Assembly (NCBI GenBank): GCA_030836925.1
Contig: JAUPLK010000067.1
Location: 1-6,921 of the forward strand
Direction of reading: 5' to 3'
From: Pseudomonadota bacterium
GTDB lineage: Bacteria > Pseudomonadota > Gammaproteobacteria > Steroidobacterales > GCA-2729495
DNA: 6,921 nucleotides
The notes beneath the pieces were generated by a model. That model saw only the letters and a list, made by a program, of their open reading frames with translations. It was not told where the DNA came from and searched no databases. This document shows, piece by piece, positions 1 through 5,528 of this stretch. Each line of letters begins with the position of its first letter. The stretch's first letter is position 1. The position numbers and the translations under genes were made by a program.

Positions 1-21
1 CCAGCGCCGGCGCCGGCGCCT
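1..21 (+). repeat. GC-rich Pro-Ala linker repeat in rlpA
   Basis: The first 21 bases are a near-perfect short tandem of GCCGGC-type units coding for alternating Pro and Ala. It is a flexible linker ahead of the RlpA catalytic domain and may continue upstream of the window. Such tracts vary in length by slippage; nothing else is implied. Confidence 0.6.
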
Positions 22-732
22 GTACCCTCAACCGGCAATCCGCCTTTCTACGAAGTATTCGGCGAGCGCTACTTTGTCATGCCCAGCAGCGCAGGCTACC
101 GTCAGACCGGTATCGCCTCATGGTATGGCAAGGACTTTCACGGCAAGCGCACCTCAAGCGGTACGATCTACAACATGTACGAGTTCACCGCGGCACACAA
201 AACCCTGCCGTTGCCCTCACTGGTGCGTGTCACCAACATCAGCAATGGCAAGAGCGTGGTGGTGACGGTCGATGACCGGGGTCCCTTCGTGAAAGGCCGG
301 CTCATCGATCTGTCGTATGCCGCAGCCAATGAACTCGACATCGTGCGCGCCGGTACTGCCGAGGTTGAGATCGAGGCACTCGGTGGCGCGTCTGGCGCCG
401 GACCGGTGATCGTCTACAGCGCCGGCAACCAGCCCCAGGCAGCGGCATCAAGCGGCGGCAATATCGCACCCGCGCTGGTTCCCGCCCAGCACCTGTACAT
501 GCAGGTCGGTGCCTTCGGCGACCTCGCCAACGCCGAACGGTTGAAGTCCCGGCTGGAAAGCAATGGTGTCAGCAAGGTCGTCATCCGCTACGATGCGTCT
601 GCCGGCAAGACCCTGTACCGCGTGCGCATCGGCCCGCTGTCCGGGTCAGACGAATACGACGCGCTGGCAACCCGCATTGCGCCGTTGCATTCCGGCAACC
701 CGAGCCTGGTTACGGAGTCGCCCGGCAGCTGA
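1..732 (+). CDS. rlpA: RlpA septal lytic transglycosylase, 3' part (DPBB + SPOR)
   Basis: The reading frame is open from base 1, so the gene begins upstream and the Met at 79 is internal. The 243 visible residues start with a Pro-Ala linker (1-7). A double-psi beta-barrel RlpA domain follows (about 36-120, with ASWYG, TAAHKTLPLPS and DDRGPF), then a low-complexity linker. A C-terminal SPOR domain (about 164-238, YMQVGAFGDLANAERLKSRL) normally binds denuded glycan at the division septum. RlpA is an outer-membrane lipoprotein that cleaves glycan strands lacking stem peptides; its lipobox lies outside the window. Two residues studied as catalytic in the Pseudomonas aeruginosa enzyme align here as H66 and D92 (fragment numbering), but the third, a Glu, is Thr at 55. 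The carboxypeptidase gene starts 37 bases downstream, the usual neighbour. Identification is firm; whether the enzyme is active is less certain. Confidence 0.95.
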   Translation, partial: PAPAPAPVPSTGNPPFYEVFGERYFVMPSSAGYRQTGIASWYGKDFHGKRTSSGTIYNMYEFTAAHKTLPLPSLVRVTNISNGKSVVVTVDDRGPFVKGRLIDLSYAAANELDIVRAGTAEVEIEALGGASGAGPVIVYSAGNQPQAAASSGGNIAPALVPAQHLYMQVGAFGDLANAERLKSRLESNGVSKVVIRYDASAGKTLYRVRIGPLSGSDEYDALATRIAPLHSGNPSLVTESPGS

Positions 733-754
733 CCCACACACCCGCAGTGATTTC

Positions 755-759
755 AGGAG
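755..759 (+). promoter_or_regulatory. Ribosome binding site for dacA/dacC
   Basis: AGGAG lies 10 bases before the ATG at 770. It decides this start over the in-frame upstream ATG at 563, which lies inside rlpA and would add about 69 Arg-rich residues ahead of an obvious signal peptide. Confidence 0.7.
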
Positions 760-769
760 CCTACCCAGA

Positions 770-1936
770 ATGACGCAACGTACGCTGAGCCGCGTATTGG
801 CCAGCCTGCTCTGGCTGACCGGACTGACCGGACTGACCACCACCCTGGCGCAGGGCGCAGACAGCCTGCAGATCCCGGCGCCACCGGCCCTGAGTGCCAA
901 AGCCTACATGCTGGTGGACCACACCAGCGGGCAGAAGCTCGCCGGGCTGAAGGAAAACGAGCGACTGGATCCGGCCAGCATCACCAAGCTGATGACTGCC
1001 TACGCAGTGTTCCGCAACATCAAGAACAAGCGCATCGGGCTTGAAGACCCGGTCACCATCAGCGAAACCGCCTGGCGTACCGGCGGCTCGCGATCCTTCA
1101 TCGACCTGGGCAGCCAGGTGCCCGTCTCGGTGCTGCTGCAGGGCATGATCATCCAGTCCGGCAACGACGCGAGCGTCGCACTGGCCGAACACGTGGCCGG
1201 CAGCGAATCCGCTTTCGCCGACCTCATGAACCAGTACGCCAAAGAACTGGGCATGCAAGACACCAGCTACCGCAATGCCACCGGTCTGCCGGATCCCGAG
1301 CACTACACGACCGCTGCCGACATCATCAAGGTGGCCAACGCCATCATCCGCGAGTTTCCCGAGCACTACCGCTGGTATTCCCAGAAGGAATACAGCTGGA
1401 ACGGCATCACGCAGAGCAACCGCAATGGCCTGCTGTGGCGGGACAGCACGGTCGATGGCATGAAGACCGGTCACACTGACACCGCCGGCTACTGCCTGGT
1501 GTCGTCGGCCCTGCGCGACGGCATGCGGCTGGTGGCCGTGGTGCTCGGCACCGACAGCCCGGCAGCCCGCGAGCGCGATTCCCACACCCTGCTCAACTAC
1601 GGCTACCGCTTCTGGGAAACGAAGCGGATCCTGGTGGCGGGACAGTCCCTCAACGAATCACGGGTCTGGAAGGGCGAGTCTGAACTGGTCAACATCGGCG
1701 TCAAACAGGATGTCTGGGCGACGCTGCCGCGCGGTAGCGCCGGGCAGATCAGTTCAAAGCTCTCGCTGCCGACGCAACTGGTCGCACCACTTGATCCGGC
1801 TACGGCACTCGGCACGGTCAGCCTGAGCCTCGACAACAAGCCGATCGCCGAGGCCAAACTGTATCCGCTCAAACCGGTACCCACCGGCTCGCTCTGGCAA
1901 CAGGGGCGTGACACGGTACTGCTCTGGCTGGAATAG
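770..1936 (+). CDS. dacA/dacC: D-alanyl-D-alanine carboxypeptidase (PBP5/6 family)
   Basis: This is a 388-residue periplasmic DD-carboxypeptidase that removes the terminal D-Ala from peptidoglycan pentapeptides; E. coli PBP5 has 403 residues. A signal peptide covers residues 1 to about 27-30 (hydrophobic LASLLWLTGLTGL, cleavage probably near TLA or QGA). All three active-site motifs of the S11 peptidase/penicillin-binding fold are intact: S70-I-T-K73, S130-G-N and K232-T-G. The PBP5 C-terminal beta domain runs from about 283 to 373. The protein ends in a short tail (GRDTVLLWLE) that may act as the amphipathic membrane anchor, though it is shorter than in E. coli PBP5. The dat start follows the stop after 14 bases, suggesting cotranscription. 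The paralogues dacA and dacC cannot be separated from sequence alone. Confidence 0.95.
   Translation: MTQRTLSRVLASLLWLTGLTGLTTTLAQGADSLQIPAPPALSAKAYMLVDHTSGQKLAGLKENERLDPASITKLMTAYAVFRNIKNKRIGLEDPVTISETAWRTGGSRSFIDLGSQVPVSVLLQGMIIQSGNDASVALAEHVAGSESAFADLMNQYAKELGMQDTSYRNATGLPDPEHYTTAADIIKVANAIIREFPEHYRWYSQKEYSWNGITQSNRNGLLWRDSTVDGMKTGHTDTAGYCLVSSALRDGMRLVAVVLGTDSPAARERDSHTLLNYGYRFWETKRILVAGQSLNESRVWKGESELVNIGVKQDVWATLPRGSAGQISSKLSLPTQLVAPLDPATALGTVSLSLDNKPIAEAKLYPLKPVPTGSLWQQGRDTVLLWLE
815..838 (+). repeat. 9-bp tandem repeat in the signal-peptide region
   Basis: The unit CTGACCGGA occurs twice (815-823 and 824-832), followed by a partial third copy (833-838). It codes for Leu-Thr-Gly repeats in the hydrophobic core of the carboxypeptidase signal peptide. 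Because the unit is nine bases, gain or loss of a copy keeps the frame and only changes the core length by three residues. Confidence 0.75.
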
Positions 1937-1950
1937 GAAACGACCGGAAC

Positions 1951-2814
1951 ATGGCCGCACCACTGCATACCGCCTGGTTCAATGGCAGCTTCATGCCGCT
2001 CGCCGAAGTCCGCATTTCGCCGCTGGATCGCGCCTTCCTGTTCGGCGATGCCGTCTACGAGGTCATTCCGGTCCATGCCGGGCAGGCGTTCCTGCTCGAT
2101 CCACATCTGGACCGCCTGGAGCGCAGCCTGCGCGAACTCGGCATCCGCAATCCCTGCCGCCGCGCCGAATGGATCGACATCATCAACGGTCTGATCGAGC
2201 AGAACGGCGGCGGAAATCTCGCCGTCTATCTGCAGGTCAGCCGCGGTGCAGACATCAAACGCGATCACGCCTTCCCCCCTGAAAGCGTGCGACCGACGGT
2301 GTTCGGCATGGTCTCGACCATGGCGGAGCCGCACCCCGACCAGCTCGGCCTGCGCGCGATAACCTGCGCCGACCAGCGCTGGTCACGCTGTGACATCAAG
2401 TCCACGGCGCTGCTCGCCAACCTGCTGGCGCGTCAGGCTGCGCGCGAGGCCGGTGCGGGCGAAGCGATCCTGCTGCGCGACGGTTATCTGACCGAGGGTT
2501 CGGCGAGTTCGGTGATCATCGTCGAAGGCGGCGCGCTGATCCGGCGACCGGCGGGTCCGGAACTGCTGCCGGGCACGACCACCGATGCGGTATTCGCGGC
2601 GGCGGCCGGTGTCGGGCTCGCCTGCCGCGACGAAATGATCAGCGAACAACGCCTGCGCCAGGCCGACGAGATCTGGATCGCAGCGGCCACCCGCGGCATC
2701 ACACCGGTGCTGGAACTCGATGGCAAAATGATCGGCGACGGTCGCCCCGGACCGGTGTGGCGCCAGGTCGCGGCCGCTTTCGAAGCCCTGAAGCCGCACG
2801 GCACAGCACATTGA
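1951..2814 (+). CDS. dat: D-amino-acid aminotransferase (PLP class IV)
   Basis: This 287-residue cytosolic enzyme of fold-type IV should interconvert D-alanine + 2-oxoglutarate and pyruvate + D-glutamate. The key residues of the Bacillus D-amino-acid transaminase have matches: Tyr in AVYEV (Y36), an R-x-H carboxylate trap (R104, H106 in KRDHAFP), the PLP Schiff-base lysine in CDIKSTALLAN (K150), the cofactor-binding Glu in TEGSASS (E182), and a phosphate-binding LPGTTTD loop (about 206-212). The R-x-H motif favours D-amino-acid transaminase over the related IlvE and PabC. The start at 1951 follows AGGAAA (1935-1940) at a 10-base spacing. Lying directly behind a D-Ala-releasing carboxypeptidase, it may recycle freed D-Ala after uptake; this is inference. 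Its stop overlaps the next gene's start. Confidence 0.88.
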   Translation: MAAPLHTAWFNGSFMPLAEVRISPLDRAFLFGDAVYEVIPVHAGQAFLLDPHLDRLERSLRELGIRNPCRRAEWIDIINGLIEQNGGGNLAVYLQVSRGADIKRDHAFPPESVRPTVFGMVSTMAEPHPDQLGLRAITCADQRWSRCDIKSTALLANLLARQAAREAGAGEAILLRDGYLTEGSASSVIIVEGGALIRRPAGPELLPGTTTDAVFAAAAGVGLACRDEMISEQRLRQADEIWIAAATRGITPVLELDGKMIGDGRPGPVWRQVAAAFEALKPHGTAH

Positions 2815-3074
2815 ACGAGGACACGCTGCTCGAGTTTCCCTGCGCCTTCCCGCTGAAGGTGATGGGCCTCAATCAGCCAGCCTTCGAACAGTATGTGGTC
2901 GAGATCGTGCGCACGCATGCGGGCTCGGCGGCGCTCGGCATCGTCGATACACGACCCAGCCGCAACGGACGCTATATCGCCGTGACCATCAACTTCACGG
3001 CCAGCAGCAAGACACAGCTCGACGACATCTACCGCACCCTGAGTGCCAGCGAACAGGTATTGTTCCTGCTCTGA
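2811..3074 (+). CDS. ybeD: YbeD / DUF493 family protein
   Basis: This is a small cytosolic protein of the DUF493 family, of poorly defined function, conserved between dacA and lipB in gammaproteobacteria. Its fold resembles ACT-like regulatory domains. The best start is TTG at 2811, giving 87 residues, the same as E. coli YbeD. The N-terminus LLEFPCAFPLKVMG aligns with the LLEFPTPFTYKVMG region of E. coli. The in-frame ATG at 2757 would add 18 unrelated residues inside dat. The TTG shares bases with the dat TGA stop (TTGA, 2811-2814) and no strong ribosome binding site precedes it, so translation is probably coupled to dat. Other visible landmarks are VVEIVRTHAG and a C-terminal SEQVLFLL matching the family's final strand. 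Confidence 0.9.
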   Translation: MNEDTLLEFPCAFPLKVMGLNQPAFEQYVVEIVRTHAGSAALGIVDTRPSRNGRYIAVTINFTASSKTQLDDIYRTLSASEQVLFLL

Positions 3075-3077
3075 TCC

Positions 3078-3082
3078 GGAGG
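3078..3082 (+). promoter_or_regulatory. Ribosome binding site for lipB
   Basis: A perfect GGAGG sits 6 bases before GTG 3089 and 12 bases before ATG 3095. The spacing favours GTG as the lipB start. Confidence 0.75.
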
Positions 3083-3088
3083 CAGCGC

Positions 3089-3715
3089 GTGTCCATGCCG
3101 CCCGTCGTCATCCGCCGGTTGCCGGGCCTCACCGACTACGCGACGGCCGTTGCAGCCATGCAGCGTTTCAGCAATGAGCGCCGGGCGGACACACCCGACG
3201 AGATCTGGCTGCTCGAACATCCGCCGGTCTATACCCTCGGGCTGAATACCGATCCCGCGCACCTGCTCGGCACCGGAACGATTCCCGTCATCCAGACCGA
3301 CCGCGGTGGCCAGGTGACTTACCACGGGCCCGGACAACTGATCGTCTACGTGATGATCGACCTGGCACGGGCCCGGCTCGGCATCCGCCAGGTCGTCACC
3401 GCCATGGAGACCGCAGTGATCGACCTGGCCGCCAGTCACGGCATCACGGCAGCCGCGCGCCCCGACGCGCCCGGGGTTTATGTAAACGCTGCCAAGCTCG
3501 CCAGCCTCGGCCTGCGTGTCCGGCGCGGCTCGACCTATCACGGCCTGGCGCTCAACGTCGCGATGGACCTGGCACCCTTTCGCGGCATCAATCCCTGCGG
3601 TCACGCCGGTTTGCGGGTAACCTCGCTGCAGGAACTCGGTATTGCGGCCAATCTGCCTGAAACCGCTGAAGCATTGCTGACGAACCTTCTGGTGACGCTG
3701 CCCTTTGAAGGGTAG
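3089..3715 (+). CDS. lipB: Lipoyl(octanoyl) transferase LipB
   Basis: LipB moves the octanoyl group from octanoyl-ACP to the lipoyl-domain lysine of 2-oxoacid dehydrogenases and GcvH, the first step of lipoate assembly in the cytosol. The 208 residues (E. coli 213) carry the full family signature: DRGGQVTYHGPGQL (71-84), the catalytic-dyad lysine in NAAKLASLG (K136), STYHGLALNV (148-157) and the acyl-thioester cysteine in RGINPCGH (C170). The start is GTG 3089, chosen on the GGAGG spacing; ATG 3095 would shorten the protein by two residues. It follows ybeD after 14 bases. LipA, which adds the sulfurs, is not adjacent here although it directly follows lipB in many relatives. The stop codon lies inside a strong inverted repeat. 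Confidence 0.97.
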   Translation: MSMPPVVIRRLPGLTDYATAVAAMQRFSNERRADTPDEIWLLEHPPVYTLGLNTDPAHLLGTGTIPVIQTDRGGQVTYHGPGQLIVYVMIDLARARLGIRQVVTAMETAVIDLAASHGITAAARPDAPGVYVNAAKLASLGLRVRRGSTYHGLALNVAMDLAPFRGINPCGHAGLRVTSLQELGIAANLPETAEALLTNLLVTLPFEG

Positions 3716-3722
3716 CGTCACC
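3691..3722 (+). repeat. 13-bp inverted repeat across the lipB stop codon
   Basis: The arm GGTGACGCTGCCC (3691-3703) pairs with GGGTAGCGTCACC (3710-3722) through 12 Watson-Crick pairs and one G-U pair, around a six-base TTTGAA loop. The stop codon TAG (3713-3715) is in the right arm. No T-tract follows on either strand, so it is not a standard intrinsic terminator. It separates the lipB group from the B12-binding/exporter group, 7 bases before the next ribosome binding site, so an mRNA-processing, attenuation or stability role is plausible. A protein-binding palindrome is also possible. Confidence 0.85.
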
Positions 3723-3729
3723 CCTGCAA

Positions 3730-3735
3730 GAGAGG
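3730..3735 (+). promoter_or_regulatory. Ribosome binding site for the B12-binding protein
   Basis: GAGAGG lies 9 bases before TTG 3745. It supports this non-ATG start, since the first in-frame ATG (3955) falls after the conserved W-x9-E-H motif. Confidence 0.6.
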
Positions 3736-3744
3736 CGCATCACC

Positions 3745-4410
3745 TTGAGCACTGCAAGCGCGGAGCCGACGAGCTATGTCACCGACATACTCGCTGCCAT
3801 AGCCGGGTACCGGATCGCCGACTGCGACCGGCTGATCGTCGAGGCGCAGGCCACGCTCGCGCCGGTCACGCTCATCCACGAGGTGTTTGCGCCGGTGTTG
3901 CGCGAAGCCGGCGAACGCTGGCAGAGCGGCCAGTTGTCCGTGGTCCAGGAACACATGCTGAGCAGCGCCGTGCGTCGCCAGCTTGGCCACGCGCTCGATT
4001 TTCACAATCGCTCCAATCCTGCCGGACCCTGTCTCGCCTACACCACGCTGAGTGGCGAGCGCCACGAATTGGGCAGCCTCATGCTGGCGGTGATCGGGGC
4101 CAGCCTGGGTGTGCGCGCCATCTACCTCGGTCCCGATCTGCCGGTCGGCGAGCTGAGCCGGTTTTGCGCCAACGTCCGGGTCGCTGCCGTGGCCATCAGC
4201 ATCATCACCCGGCCACAGGTCACCGATGTAGACGAACAGTTGCACGAACTGCGACGCCTGCTGCCTGAATCGATCGACATCTGGCTCGGTGGCTACTCGG
4301 CCTTGCACCTCGAACCCGGACAGATCCCCGGCAAGTGCACGCTCATTCCGGATCTCGCGGATTTCCAGCGTCGCCTGGCGGCGCTTGCACAACAAGGTAA
4401 ACATCAATGA
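3745..4410 (+). CDS. Stand-alone CarH-like cobalamin-binding protein
   Basis: This 221-residue soluble protein has a helical cap (about 10-90) followed by a Rossmann-like B12-binding domain (about 95-215). The cap carries W59-x9-E69-H70, the motif that covers the upper face of adenosylcobalamin in CarH/LitR-type photoreceptors. The second domain carries E105-R-H107-E-L-G110, the E/DxHxxG lower-axial-ligand motif (H107 predicted to bind cobalt), then YLGPDLP and a late GG (182-183). The spacing between these motifs is close to that of Thermus CarH, but the MerR helix-turn-helix is missing. The frame is closed by a stop at 3706, and only 29 bases separate lipB from this gene. The residue after the Trp is Gln, not His. 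Methyltransferase corrinoid proteins have other cap motifs, so they fit less well; AerR-type B12 antirepressors are another stand-alone class. The start is TTG. The stop overlaps the adaptor start (ATGA). Cobalamin binding is a confident prediction; the target is unknown. Confidence 0.85.
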   Translation: MSTASAEPTSYVTDILAAIAGYRIADCDRLIVEAQATLAPVTLIHEVFAPVLREAGERWQSGQLSVVQEHMLSSAVRRQLGHALDFHNRSNPAGPCLAYTTLSGERHELGSLMLAVIGASLGVRAIYLGPDLPVGELSRFCANVRVAAVAISIITRPQVTDVDEQLHELRRLLPESIDIWLGGYSALHLEPGQIPGKCTLIPDLADFQRRLAALAQQGKHQ

Positions 4411-5528
4411 CTCCGAGGCAGAAGAAACGCCTGGGCTTCGCTGCGGGCGCGATCCTCATCCTTGTGACAAGCGCATTTTTCGTGCTGCGGCCTGCCGAAC
4501 TCGCCGTGATCAAACCGGTCCGGCAGGACGTGGTCGAAGTCGTGGTCGCCAGCGGCACGCTGCGCGCGGTGCGCCAGAGCATGGTCGGCGCGGAGTCCTC
4601 GGGGGTCGTCGAGAGTCTCGAGGTCAGCGAGGGCGACCGGGTGCAGCAGGGCGAGCTGCTCGGTCGGCTGCGACTGGGCGAAACCGACGCGCGGCTCGCG
4701 GGCGGACTGGCGGCACTGCGTGCGGCAGAGACCACCCTGCGCGGCGAGGAACTGCAGCTCGAGCAAGCGAACCGCGACTTGCGCCGGGCACGCGACCTCG
4801 CCGCCCGCAAGCTGGTGCCGGTCGCCGAGCTGGACAATGCCGAGTCCGCCTTCAGCGTGCAGCAGGCAAACACCGATGCCGCGCGCGCGCGGCTCGCAGA
4901 AGCCCGCGCGCAGGTCGACCAGATCCGGCCCGAGTTTGGCAAGCGCGAAGTCCGGGCGCCGTTCAACGGCGTGGTGATCGAACGCATGATCGAGCCCGGC
5001 ACTTCGGTGTCTGCCGCCACCTCATGGTTCACCATCGCCGAGATGTCGGCCACAGAGATCTACGTGGAGACCGATGAAAACAATCTCGGCAAGCTCAAGG
5101 TCGGACAGCCGGCCATCGCCGTGGCGCCGGCCTGGCCCGACCAGCCCTTTCAGGCAAAGCTCGTGCAGGTCGGTCCCAACGTGGACAGCGAACGCGGTGT
5201 GGTTGGCCTGCGCCTGGCGAGCGATGATCTGCCCGAATTTGCGCTACCCAACATGACCATCGACGTGAATATCGAGGTCAAACGCACGACGAACGGGCTG
5301 GCGCTGCCCTCGAGCGCGGTGTCGCTGCGCGGCCAGCCGGCCGTCCTGGTGGTCAGCAATGGCAAGGTGGAACGGCGCCGGGTGGAGGTGATCGGCAGCA
5401 ACCCGGAATGGGTTGCCGTCGCCGGCATCGATACCGACACGATGGTGCTGCGTGACGCGCGCGGCGTCCGCGAGGGTCAGCGCGTCCGGCCGGTCAGCGC
5501 GGCGGCACCGGCACCCGCAAAGCCATGA
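4407..5528 (+). CDS. Periplasmic adaptor of an ABC exporter (HlyD/MacA-like)
   Basis: This 373-residue membrane-fusion protein should link an inner-membrane transporter to an outer-membrane channel. It has a basic N-terminus, one membrane anchor (about 10-27, no lipobox Cys) and the first half of a biotinyl/lipoyl-like domain (about 60-90, GVVESLEVSEGDRVQQG). A coiled-coil hairpin follows (about 97-173), then the second lipoyl half (RAPFNGVVIERMIEPG, from 183) and a beta-barrel and membrane-proximal region up to an Ala-Pro tail. At the hairpin tip the R-x3-L-x6-S motif for TolC contact appears as R127, L131 and P138, so Ser is replaced by Pro. The start ATG overlaps the preceding stop (4407-4410), and the end overlaps the permease start in the same way, implying one translationally coupled unit. 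The substrate cannot be read from the sequence, and no outer-membrane partner is in the window. Confidence 0.9.
   Translation: MTPRQKKRLGFAAGAILILVTSAFFVLRPAELAVIKPVRQDVVEVVVASGTLRAVRQSMVGAESSGVVESLEVSEGDRVQQGELLGRLRLGETDARLAGGLAALRAAETTLRGEELQLEQANRDLRRARDLAARKLVPVAELDNAESAFSVQQANTDAARARLAEARAQVDQIRPEFGKREVRAPFNGVVIERMIEPGTSVSAATSWFTIAEMSATEIYVETDENNLGKLKVGQPAIAVAPAWPDQPFQAKLVQVGPNVDSERGVVGLRLASDDLPEFALPNMTIDVNIEVKRTTNGLALPSSAVSLRGQPAVLVVSNGKVERRRVEVIGSNPEWVAVAGIDTDTMVLRDARGVREGQRVRPVSAAAPAPAKP
4878..4893 (+). repeat. GC dinucleotide palindrome in the adaptor gene
   Basis: A 16-base perfect palindrome consists of GCC, five GC units and GGC, and contains six consecutive CG steps (4880-4891). 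It codes for Ala-Ala-Arg-Ala-Arg in the coiled-coil region. Its composition could favour Z-DNA, but an Ala/Arg-rich helix in GC-rich DNA explains it. Confidence 0.5.

Noticed and set aside
761..1585. Long open frame of 274 codons on the minus strand opposite the carboxypeptidase gene
   Set aside because: It lies opposite a gene with all catalytic motifs. Its Gly/His/Val-rich composition is typical of antisense frames in GC-rich DNA, and no motif was recognised.
1603..2334. Open frame of 243 codons on the minus strand across dacA/dacC and dat
   Set aside because: It crosses two well-supported genes, shows no recognisable domain and has a composition expected of a shadow frame.
3029..3721. Minus-strand open frame covering all of lipB
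   Set aside because: lipB has complete catalytic signatures on the plus strand; the opposite frame shows no family motif.
3691..3730. Intrinsic terminator after lipB
   Set aside because: The stem is strong, but what follows is CCCTGCAAG with no run of T, and no T-run exists on the other strand either. Kept as an inverted repeat only.
3661..3744. Promoter for the sensor-exporter unit upstream of 3745
   Set aside because: I looked for -35/-10 pairs and saw no convincing match in this short, mostly coding stretch. A promoter for non-sigma70 factors cannot be ruled out.
4878..4893. Z-DNA-forming CG tract as a regulatory element
   Set aside because: It is inside a coding region for Ala/Arg residues of a coiled coil, and GC-rich codon choice explains it.
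4289..5077. Plus-strand frame of 262 codons overlapping the B12 protein and adaptor
   Set aside because: Extremely Arg-rich translation, no start context, and it sits out of frame with two clear genes.
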